Below, piece after piece: positions 37,135-46,619 of a stretch of 64,000 bases of DNA. The DNA lies in NCBI RefSeq assembly GCF_042453785.1, contig NC_091677.1, positions 33,339,001 to 33,403,000 of the forward strand, written 5' to 3'. The DNA is from Malus domestica (taxonomy: Eukaryota; Streptophyta; Magnoliopsida; Rosales; Rosaceae). The notes under the pieces are model-generated. The model was not told where the DNA came from, did no database searches, and saw only the letters and a program-made list of their open reading frames with translations. A program made the translations under genes and the position numbers. Numbering within the stretch: the first letter of the stretch is position 1; every line of letters begins with the position of its first letter.

Positions 37135-39016
37135 AGTTCCCGAGTGAGGGAAACTCCTCGGTTGGGGACTTGCAAGATCCGATCCCTTGAGTAATCACGA
37201 AACTTCTAAGTACCGAAGTGTGGTCTGATCTTCATCTGCCCTTCTCTGGAAGTACCTTTCCTCCATCCGGGAATGGTGTATTTAGCTGATGTTGACGCAC
37301 AAAGTAATGTATCAATTTCACTTGAAGCTTAGTTGTAGTTTCGGGCTTAGTCAAGTGTGATACAAACCCTATAGTAGGAGTCCCCCAAGTCGCCGAGCTA
37401 GGAGATCTGCCGAAAGAGGTGACAGACAAGGTAAGCAGTCAAACTTCCAAGTAAGCAACCCAGGATCAGAGATTTGACTTCGGCTTCCGGTTGATTGTTC
37501 TTCTTCTCCTTGTCTCTCATTCAACTGTCAGGATAAGGAGAAGCAAATGGATAAGAGATGATATGAGATACTTTTGCTTTTGAAGAAGTAACTTTCCACA
37601 GGCTTATTCTTGAACTGTGCTGGAGGGTTTTCTGGTGCCCTTCAGAGTATAAGGCCGACTCAAAAATTTGAGGGTCAAAACAAGTCCATCAAATCTAGAG
37701 TACGTTCGACCTTGATGATATGGGATACTTTTGCTGTTGACGGAATAATGAATGTGGTCTGGAAAGGTGTCGTGCTGTAGTGATCTATTTCAGCCCACCG
37801 TTGAACCTTCTGCTTCAATCTTTTGCATGGCAGAAGTGGTGTGCAACCTTTGCATTTAAATGGTCCTTCAGAACATTCCTTCATAGTGACTCATCCCCGC
37901 TTGGCAGCTTCAGTGTAAAGAGCCAATATCTGATCAACTGTCATGAGGTATTTGCCGGTGGAATTCGTGACCTTGACATCAGTTGAGGATGGGTACTCGA
38001 GAGCAATGCTAAGTAAGCAACCAGGCAAAGGCTCCAGGCAGTCAGTTCCAAATTGGAGGTTTGATTTCAGGTTCCGACTGACTGCTCTCTTTCTCCTTGT
38101 CCTGCAGGTGTGGACAAGGACAAAGACAAAGACAGGGAGAAAGCATGATATGGGATACTCTTGCTTTCGACCCTGATGATATGAGATACTCTTGTTCTTG
38201 GTGTGGCTTATTTGCTGAGGTATTATCGGGGGGAAATAAAGCTGAGTATTTCGAGAGGTTATGTTGAGGGTGCCTTTTCGAATGCGAGAAAGGGTTGAGC
38301 ATTTTTGCAGGTTTGCCTGTCCGTTGAGGAGGGAGGTCAATGTATATAGGGATTTCCCAATAACAAGTAGTAATGCTATTCCTTTACCCTTCTTGGTCAC
38401 AGCAATGTAGTGGGAGCTGCCAGCTTCACGTGTTTTAATTTTGTCAGAGCACTTTGAAAAAGTGGTATGTGGTATCTGGAAAGCTGATATTACGTGTGAA
38501 GATTACAGACAAGCTTTATCTAAGGAAATCTGGCTTTCGAAGTTCTGAGAGTTGTGCCTCTTCGGTTTTCGAACAAGCAATCCCGTCGAGGATCTGACTC
38601 TCCAGATTCAGAAAGCGGTGCTACTCCGGTTTTTGAGAAAGTAATTATGTTGGGAGTCTTTTCTCGAATGTGAGTAAAGGTTGGACGTTCTTGCCAACCT
38701 GTCTTGCCGCAAAACACGGAGGTCGACACACATAGGGACTTTCCAGTTGTCAAGCAGTGGTGCTGTTCCTTTACCCTTATGGGTAATAGTAGGGTAGCTG
38801 GAACTTCGAAATTCTCGTGCCTAAACTTTGTCAGAGATCTTTGACAAAGTTATATGTGGTACCCGAGGAGTTGATGGTGCATATGGAGAGCGGTGATTGA
38901 ACAGTAAGATTCACGTGCTTTCTACTTCACCAGAAATCTTCGACAGAGTGCCCGTAATTTCCGCAAAGCTGATTGTGCATGTGACAGGTGCTGACGAGGC
39001 TGAAAAAGCAGGTGCT
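37135..39016. repeat. Tat element 3' region with dispersed internal repeats
   Basis: The stretch next to the LTR (CCCGAGTGAGGGAAACTCCTC... and the later GGAGTCCCCCAAGTC) recurs in diverged form at 40175-40340. A ~150 bp block at 38268-38420 recurs at 38650-38795 (TCGAATG(C/T)GAG, TTCCTTTACCCTT). No open frame with family features was seen. Confidence 0.6.
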
Positions 39017-39160
39017 TCTTCGATTTCTGAGATCGGCCCTCGTGGTCTCTGAGCAGCCCAGCTTTTGAGAAAGCAAACGCCTCTTCGATTTCTGAGATCG
39101 GCCCTCGTGGTCTCTGAGCAGCCCAGCTTTTGAGAAAGCAAACGCCTCTTCGATTTCTGA
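39017..39160. repeat. 65 bp tandem repeat in Tat element
   Basis: CGATTTCTGA recurs at 39021, 39086 and 39151, giving two near-identical 65 bp units plus a partial third, just upstream of the antisense ORF. Confidence 0.85.
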
Positions 39161-39299
39161 AGCTCCGTCGAGTGCAGATTTTTATAGAGGCTGGCATTAA
39201 GTTCCACAGCACACTTGAATCTCTACCAGTGGAAGCTCATTTCTTGCACTTCTAAGATCTTGATTTGTCTGACCTCTTCCTTCTTCAACACATTTGAAA

Positions 39300-39974
39300 A
39301 TGTCTGGACCATCCGACCGTCGTTTTGACTTGAACCTTGGAGAAGAGACAGCCACGCCTTCTCCAGACAACATATGGCGCCCATCCTTCATATCCCCTAC
39401 TGGTCCTCTTACCGTTGGGGATTCTGTGATGAAGAATGATATGACCGCTGCAGTGGTGGCCAGGAACCTTCTCACTCCCAAAGATAACAGACTACTTTCC
39501 AAACGGTCTGATGAGTTGGCTGTTAAGGACTCTCTGGCTCTTAGTGTTCAGTGTGCAGGTTCTGTGTCTAATATGGCCCAACGCCTATTTGCTAGAACCC
39601 GCCAAGTTGAATCATTGGCTGCTGAAGTGATGAGTCTCAAACAGGAGATTAGAGGGCTCAAGCATGAGAATAAGTAGTTGCACCGGCTCGCCCATGACTA
39701 TGCTACAAACATGAAGAGGAAGCTTGACCAGATGAAGGAATCTGATGGTAAGGTTTTACTTGATCATCAGCGGTTTGTGGGTTTGTTCCAAAGGCATTTA
39801 TTGCCTTCGTCCTCTGGGGCTGTACCTGGTAATGAAGCTTCAAATGATGAACCTCCAATGCCTCCCCCTTCTGGGGTTTTGTCAAGTACTGAGGCTCCGG
39901 ATAACCACCCTCCGGTGCTTTCTCTTTCTGGGGCTCTACCGACTGCTGAGACTTCCCCTAAGCAACTTTTGTGA
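39300..39974 (+). CDS. Antisense extra ORF of Tat element, interrupted by one TAG
   Basis: On the strand opposite gag-pol, an ATG at 39300 opens a frame (MSGPSDRRFDLNLGEE...) that runs 125 codons to a TAG at 39675-39677. It continues in the same frame as LHRLAHDYATNMKRKLDQ to TGA at 39972-39974. The middle (VESLAAEVMSLKQEIRGL to the KLDQMKE part) looks like one continuous coiled coil interrupted only by the stop, and the C-terminal part is Pro/Ser-rich. Extra ORFs in sense or antisense are known in the 3' region of Tat-lineage elements; their function is unknown. The break may be a simple nonsense mutation in this copy or a readthrough site; I favour mutation. I know no domain match. Confidence 0.7.
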
Positions 39975-40576
39975 AGGCTCCCTTTTGTTTGTTTATTTTG
40001 ACTCATGTATATGTACATATTTGTGGCTTATCGAAAATATTAATAAATAAGCTTTGCTTCATTTCAACATATTGTGTTAAATACACCAAAGCCTTCTTCA
40101 TAAAGTTCTTTGAATTTTTGCTTTTGTTGAAACCTGTATTGTTGAAGCTTTGTGAGTGAAGCATGTAGTTTGAGGTAGTGTTCCCTTAATTTCCCGAGTG
40201 AGGAAAACTTCTCGGTTGGAGACTTGAAAAATCCAAGTCACTGAGTGGTTGTGAGACTGCCGAGTATCAAGGTGCAGTAGCATATGGTGGGAGTCCCCCA
40301 AGTCTTCAGGCGAAGAGAGTTGCCGAATGAGGTGTCTCGCGTGTTACTAATTTGTCAAAGTAACGAATCCTTATTTCAATGTCACACATTCGTATATGCT
40401 TTATCTAAAAATATTTCCAACTTTTGTGTGTTTGATGCTGCATGCTATTGACTAGACAAGATCAAGTGCAATTAGTAGCTTTTCTCTCTTTTTCATCTTT
40501 TCTTTGGTGGAATTGCTTTTCGTTTCCACTAATCAGCCTGAGTGGATGCAAGATAACACCTTTCTCTATAGCTCAG

Positions 40577-41345
40577 ATTGCAAAGTCGTCTTCATGAAAG
40601 TTTTTCCTTATCTTGTGAACTACAACATATCCAAATTTGAGATCCATCGGAGTAGTACAACTTCAGAAATTCAAGTATGATGAGTAACTGTTCATCAATG
40701 TTCTGTTAATCCGTCAGACTTGTTGTGAGCTTCGAAACTCCATTTTCTCTTGTTCAGATCAACATACTTTCTTCATCGAAGTTGTTCCTTAACTTGTGAA
40801 CTACAACATATCCAAATTTGAGGTCCCTCGGAGCAGTATAACTCGAGAAATCCAGGTATGATGAGTGACTGTTTATCATTTGTCTGTCAACCCGTCAGAT
40901 TTGTTGTGAGCTTTGAAACTCTATTTTCTCTTGCTCAGATCAGCATGCTTTCTTCATTGAAGTTGTTCCTCAGCTTGTGAACTACAACATATCCAAATTT
41001 GAGATCCCTCGGAGCAGTATAACTCCAGAAATCCAGGTATGATGAATGACTGGTTATTATTTTTCTGTCAACCCGTCAGATTTGTTGTGAGCTTCGAAAC
41101 TCCATTTTCTCTTGTTCAGATCGGTATGCTTTCTTCATTGAAGTTGTTCCTCAGCTCGTGAACTACAACATATCCAAATTTGAGATCCCTCGGAGCAGTA
41201 TAACTCCAGAAATCCAGGTATGATGAATGACTGGTTATTATTTTTCTGTCAACCCGTCAGATTTGTTGTGAGCTTCGAAACTCCATTTTCTATTGTGCAG
41301 ATCGGCATGCTTTCTTCATTGAAGTTGTTCCTCATCAACTCTTTC
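40577..41345. repeat. 181 bp tandem repeat in Tat element
   Basis: CAGATC(A/G) followed by a GCTTTCTTCATTGAAGTTGTTCC-like block recurs at 40755, 40936, 41117 and 41298, with a degenerate first unit from ~40577. All intervals are 181 bp. The units share AACTACAACATATCCAAATT and CCCGTCAGA. Confidence 0.9.
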
Positions 41346-41904
41346 ATAACATATCAAAAATTCAGGATGAACTAACGGTTAAATATTTCCAGATCTTCGA
41401 AACATCACAACAGCTTCGAAATCTGCAAGAAGCCGACTATCATGTTTGGAGCTTCAACACTGTAATTTCCGTTGCTCAAACAGAAATGGTTCCTTCTTGA
41501 AAGTTGTTCATATGCTCAAGAACTATAGGGTGTCTAAAATTCAGCTCCATTGGAGAAGAGCAGAGGTTGCAGAAATTTGATAGATGAAAGGAGGCGGAAG
41601 AGGGAGAGAGAGAAAAAGTCTCTTGGGTTGGATTTCTATTTTGGGGCAGATTCCAATTTTTGTAGCACCTTCATTATTGATGAATTGCTTGTACTTTTGT
41701 CCATTATGAAACTTGGGACTTTGGCTTGTTGTTGGATCTATTATAATATGTTTGGGAACATATATAAGTGAATAAATAAGAAGGAAAATTTTGGGCCCTT
41801 GTGGGTGTAAAACAAAAAATGTTTATGTTTACCCAAGTGTTTTTGTACAAGTTCAAGGGCATCTTGGGTTTTGTGAACAAAATTTGTTTATTTGGAGCAA
41901 GGTT

Positions 41905-42346
41905 TTATGTTGAAGCTTTGTAGGTGAAGCTTTGGTGTTGAAGCTTTGTAGGTGAAGCTTTGATGGTGAAGCTTTGTAGATGAAGCTTTGTAGATGAAGC
42001 TTTCTAGGTGAAGCTTTGATGGCGAAGCTTTGATGGTGAAAGTATGTAGAGGGAGCTTTCTAGGTGAAGCTTTTTTAGGTGAAGCTTTGTAGGTGAAGCT
42101 TTTTTAAGTGAAGCTTTTCGGGTGAAGTTTTTTTTTTGGGTGAAGCTTTATGGGTGAAGCTTTTTAGGTGAAGCTTTTTAGGTGAAGCTTTGTGGGTGAA
42201 GCTTTGGAGGTGAAGCTTTTCGGGTGAAGCTTTTTGGGTGAAGCTTTTTAGGTGAAGCTTTGTGGGTGAAGCTTTGGAGGTGAAGCTTTTCGGGTGAAGC
42301 TTTTTGGATGAAGCTGTTTTTTTTTTTTTTTTTTTTTTTTTTTTTG
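41905..42346. repeat. GTGAAGCTTT minisatellite and poly-T
   Basis: About 25 copies of a 14-18 bp unit with the core GGTGAAGCTTT, ending in a ~30 base T-run (42317-42346). On the sense strand of the element this is AAAGCTTCACC just after pol. Confidence 0.9.
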
Positions 42347-42557
42347 GCGCTTGACACGGTCTTCATTTGCTTGTTTTGTAGTGACTGTGGAAGACGGATT
42401 GCTTTCTGATTGAGAAGGGTTCCGGCATCGCTTGCTATGAATGTAAAAGAGTGAGGGCTGAGTTGGCTAAATTACCTCTTTATTGAATTCATTGCCAAAT
42501 GGCCTTCATTACATAGGATGCTGAACGGCTATAGCTCAACACTTGTACATCGTGAGT

Positions 42558-45500
42558 CTATTTGTAGTAGTACTTCAAGTGATCAGCGTTCCATGGATGG
42601 CCAAGGGTCTTGCCATCTGAGCTTCTAAGTGTGTAAGAGCCAGGGCGACTGATGCCAATGACTTCATACGGTCCATCCCAGTTTGGACTAAGTGTGCCTT
42701 CACTCGGGACTCTGTCGCAGAGTAATCTTTTCTTTAAGACCCAGTCTCCTATTTTGAAAGAACGAGGCTTGACCCTAGAGTCATAATAGTTGGAGATGCG
42801 CTGCTTGTAGGCGACATTCCTCAAGTGAGCTTGGTTTCTGTGTTCCTCGACTAAATCCAAGTTGAGGGTGAGTTGTTTGTCATTTTCACTTTGAATGTAG
42901 TTCTGGACTCGGAATGTTGCTTGCTCGAGCTCAACAGGGACAACCGCCTCTGTGCCAAAGGCAAGTGAGAATGGAGTTTCTCCTGTTGAAGTCCGATATG
43001 AAGTGCGATATGACCAAAGAACTTGGGGTACAAATTCTGGCCAACAGCCTTTAGCTTTGTCCAAGCTGGTTTTCAAAGTGCGCTTGATTATTTTGTTGAT
43101 GGCCTCAACTTGTCCATTAGACTGGGGATGAGCTGGAGAGGCAAAGCATAAGTTGATGTTGAACTTAGAGCAGAACAACCTGAACTTCTTGTTGTCAAAC
43201 TGTCGCCCATTGTCAGTGACTATCGCATTGGGAATGCCGAATCTACAAAGGATGTTCTTCCACACGAAGTCTTCTATCTTTGCCTCAGTAATGGTTGCCA
43301 AGGGTTCTACTTCGGCCCACTTTGTGAAGTAGTCCACTGCAACGACTGCGTAACAGACTTTGCCCTTCCCTGCCGGCATTGGGCCGATCAAATCAAGTCC
43401 CCACTGGGCGAAGGGCCAAGGGCTGATCATAGGAGTAAGAGGCTCTGGAGGGGAATGAGGAATAGTTGCATATCGTTGACATTTGTCACATGAGCGGGAT
43501 ACTTTGATGGCATCCTGGTGGAGTGTTGGCCAGTAATATCCTTGGCGAAAAGTCTTGTGTGCTAGGGACCGAGATCCAGCATGATCTCCACAGACTCCCT
43601 CATGTATTTCCCGAAGGACGATTTCCGCCTCGGCAGGCGTAAGACACCTTAAGTATGGCAGGCTAAAACCTCGCTTATAGAGTTGATCATTGATGATCAG
43701 GTAGCGGGTAGACTTGTATCGAATTTGCTTAGCCTGGACTTTATCATTTGGGAGGGTGCCATGAGCAAGGAAATTATAGATCGGGGTGATCCAACTATCC
43801 CCCTGTTGTAAGTTGCATACTTCTGCGGCCATGGTGCTTGGTGTTGCCAACAGTTCGACATGAATTTTTCTTCCAATCTTGTCCTCCACAGCTGAGGCGA
43901 GGCGAGCCAGGGCGTCTGCATGACTGTTTGCCGCTCGAGGAACTTGGGTGATCTGGTAGTGGAAGTGCTTGAGCAAAAGTTGTGTTTGCGCAAGATATGC
44001 TGCCATGGAGCTGTCCTTAGCATCAAAGTTGTTGGTAACCTGGTTGACCACTAATTGGGAGTCACTGAAAATATCAATTTGTTTAACCCCGATGTGTTTG
44101 GCCAAACGTAATCCTGCTAGAAGGGCTTCATACTCGGCCTCATTGTTTGATGCCTTGAATTTGAAACGAAGAGCATACTCCATTGCTACTTTGTCGGGCG
44201 TAGTCAAGACTAGTCCCGCTCCACAGCCCTGTTGGTTGGATGAGCCATCAACATACAGACTCCATGCTGAGGTCGTTGATTCTACTTTCTGAGCTTCTGA
44301 TGGTAATGAAGCTACTGCTTCAGGTGTAGAAGCAATGTCAATAGGATATGTGAAGTCGGCGATGAAATCTGCTACTGCTTGACCTTTTTCGGCTGGTTTT
44401 GGTTGGTAGGAGATGTCAAACTCACCCAATGCTATTGCCCATTTGATCATTCGCCCTGAAGTGTCAGGACTTTGGAGTATCTGTCGAAGAGGATAATTGG
44501 TAAGCACGATGATGGAGTGCGCTTGGAAGTAAGGGCGGAGTTTTCGAGCAGACATGACCAATGCCAGAGCCAATTTCTCAATGTTAGAGTACCGTGTCTC
44601 CGCATCTTGTAAGGCTTTGCTAGCGTAGTAGACAGGTCGCTCAATATTCCCATCCTTTCGAATGAGAACGGAACTTACGGCTGAAGCTGATACCGATAGG
44701 TAGATAATGAGAATGTCTCCTACCTCGGGCTTGGAGAGTAGAGGGGCTTTACTCATGTACTCCTTGAGGTTTTTGAATGCCTCGGCACATTCATCAGTCC
44801 ATGTAATGTACTTCCTACTTCCCTTAAGTGCTTTAAAAAAGGGAGCACATTTGTCTGTGGCCTTAGAAATGAACCTGGTTAAGGCTGCCACCTTGCCAGT
44901 AAGGCTCTGGATGTCCTTTGAAGTTACCGGTTCCTTCATGTCGAGGATTGCTTTGATCTTCTCGGGATTAGCTTCAATGCCTCGTTGGCTAATCATGAAA
45001 CCTAAGAATTTGCCAGAGCCTACGCCGAAGGCACATTTGTTGGGGTTTAACCTCATTCGATACCTCTTCAAAATAGTGAAAGTTTCAGATAGGTTGGTGA
45101 TGTGTTGGTCAGCATGTTTGCTCTTGACTAACATATCATCAACGTAAACTTCCATGCTCTTCCCAATCTGCTCGGCGAACATTGAGTTGACTAGTCTCTG
45201 ATAAGTCGCTCCTGCATTCTTTAGGCCGAAAGGCATGACTTTATAGCAGTATAGTCCTCTGTCGGTAGTGAAGGCTGTGTGTTCTTGATCCGAAGGGTTC
45301 ATGAGGATTTGGTTGTATCCTGAGTAAGCATCCATGAAGCTCAGGAGTTCACACCCGGCCGTAGAGTCTATAAGTCTGTCAATAAGAGGAAGAGGGAAGC
45401 TATCTTTCGGACACCCTTTGTTTAGGTCGGTGTAGTCAACACACATTCTCCACAAGACCTTTTGAAGCAAAAGACTTTCTTTGGTCGGATTTTTCTTAAC

Positions 45501-46619
45501 AAGGACCACATTTGCTACCCATGTCGGGTAATTGACTTCGCGGACAAAGCCTATGCCTTTGAGTTTTTCAACTTCTGCTTTCATTGCCTCGTATCGTTCA
45601 GCGTCATAAGATCTTCGCTTCTGTCTCACCGGCTTGATCTTGGGGTCAATACTCAAACGATGACAGATGACATTGGGAGAGATGCCTGGCATGTCCTCGT
45701 ATGACCAGGCGAAGACTTCAGTGTTCTCTTTCAAAAAAGATATCAATGCTAACCGAAGGGGTGGTGACAATGTGGTGCCAATCTTCACCATGCGATCTGG
45801 ATAATCTCTTGAGATAGGTACCTTCTCCAACTCTTCAGCAGGTTGGGCTTGCTGGGTGAAAGAGTCATCTCGAGGATCATCGGGTTGATTGTTGCTATCA
45901 GGAAGATCCAAGTTCGCTTCATCTAGGCTGGTCTTTGTGACTTGGTCATGTACAGACAGGGTTTCCTTGGGTCCGGGCAAGTGTTGTTGCTTAACTGAAG
46001 TGTTGTAACATGATCGTGCACTAAGCTGATCTCCTCTGATATAGCCGTTGCCATGGAGGGTTGGAAATTTCATCAACAGCATATGCGTGGATACCATAGC
46101 CTTGAGATCATTGATGCCTGTGCGCCCAAAGATGACATTGTATGCCGTTGGGCAGTCAACCACTAGGAAGTTAGTGGTAATGGTAGCCGTGTAAGGGCAT
46201 GTACCAATAGTAAAGGGTAAATGTATGCTCCCTAAGGGTTGCACGATATCACCGGAGAAGCTTATCAGAGGAGAAATCGAGCGATCGAGCAAGTGTTCAG
46301 CTACACTGAGTGCCCTGAAAGCTTCGGCAAACATGATATTGACCGAAGCCCCTGTGTCTACGAGGATTCGTCGAACATCAAAGTTGGCTATGTGAGCCTC
46401 CACGATCAATGGGTCGTTATGAGGGTAGATGATGCCTCTTTCTTCCTCAGGGTAGAAACATATCGGATCCCAGTTAGGCTTTTGATACTTCCCTCCCCTG
46501 ATGTCTTCCACGTGAAACACTTGGTGACCAGGCCTCAGAATTCGTTCACTGTTTTTCATGGCCCTATTGGAAGATTCAGATATGGGTGTGCCGCCGCTTA
46601 TGGAATATATGACATTCAC
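42558..46619 (-). CDS. pol: Tat-type pol polyprotein (PR-RT-RH-aRH-IN)
   Basis: 1353 codons follow the gag stop in the same frame. Visible parts in order: aspartic protease with LVDTGAS (catalytic Asp about residue 88); reverse transcriptase with YVDDMLVKS; a first RNase H with YLSVSASAVSS, where the usual catalytic Asp is absent; a second RNase H with LYVDGSSNQQGCGAGL, SNNEAEYEAL and FSDSQLVVNQ; and integrase with the HHCC finger (HEGVCGDHAGS...CDKCQRY), DLIGPMP, VTDNGRQF and a GQVEAINK Glu. The C-terminus ends HPWNADHLKYYYK without a chromodomain. The first codon is GTG directly after UAG, so translation is probably by readthrough from gag. No internal stop was seen. Confidence 0.95.
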   Translation of the reverse strand: MNVIYSISGGTPISESSNRAMKNSERILRPGHQVFHVEDIRGGKYQKPNWDPICFYPEEERGIIYPHNDPLIVEAHIANFDVRRILVDTGASVNIMFAEAFRALSVAEHLLDRSISPLISFSGDIVQPLGSIHLPFTIGTCPYTATITTNFLVVDCPTAYNVIFGRTGINDLKAMVSTHMLLMKFPTLHGNGYIRGDQLSARSCYNTSVKQQHLPGPKETLSVHDQVTKTSLDEANLDLPDSNNQPDDPRDDSFTQQAQPAEELEKVPISRDYPDRMVKIGTTLSPPLRLALISFLKENTEVFAWSYEDMPGISPNVICHRLSIDPKIKPVRQKRRSYDAERYEAMKAEVEKLKGIGFVREVNYPTWVANVVLVKKNPTKESLLLQKVLWRMCVDYTDLNKGCPKDSFPLPLIDRLIDSTAGCELLSFMDAYSGYNQILMNPSDQEHTAFTTDRGLYCYKVMPFGLKNAGATYQRLVNSMFAEQIGKSMEVYVDDMLVKSKHADQHITNLSETFTILKRYRMRLNPNKCAFGVGSGKFLGFMISQRGIEANPEKIKAILDMKEPVTSKDIQSLTGKVAALTRFISKATDKCAPFFKALKGSRKYITWTDECAEAFKNLKEYMSKAPLLSKPEVGDILIIYLSVSASAVSSVLIRKDGNIERPVYYASKALQDAETRYSNIEKLALALVMSARKLRPYFQAHSIIVLTNYPLRQILQSPDTSGRMIKWAIALGEFDISYQPKPAEKGQAVADFIADFTYPIDIASTPEAVASLPSEAQKVESTTSAWSLYVDGSSNQQGCGAGLVLTTPDKVAMEYALRFKFKASNNEAEYEALLAGLRLAKHIGVKQIDIFSDSQLVVNQVTNNFDAKDSSMAAYLAQTQLLLKHFHYQITQVPRAANSHADALARLASAVEDKIGRKIHVELLATPSTMAAEVCNLQQGDSWITPIYNFLAHGTLPNDKVQAKQIRYKSTRYLIINDQLYKRGFSLPYLRCLTPAEAEIVLREIHEGVCGDHAGSRSLAHKTFRQGYYWPTLHQDAIKVSRSCDKCQRYATIPHSPPEPLTPMISPWPFAQWGLDLIGPMPAGKGKVCYAVVAVDYFTKWAEVEPLATITEAKIEDFVWKNILCRFGIPNAIVTDNGRQFDNKKFRLFCSKFNINLCFASPAHPQSNGQVEAINKIIKRTLKTSLDKAKGCWPEFVPQVLWSYRTSYRTSTGETPFSLAFGTEAVVPVELEQATFRVQNYIQSENDKQLTLNLDLVEEHRNQAHLRNVAYKQRISNYYDSRVKPRSFKIGDWVLKKRLLCDRVPSEGTLSPNWDGPYEVIGISRPGSYTLRSSDGKTLGHPWNADHLKYYYK

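Noticed and set aside
40577..41345. Regular repeats, CRISPR-like at first sight
   Set aside because: The whole 181 bp unit is repeated with no unique spacers, and the context is a plant retrotransposon.
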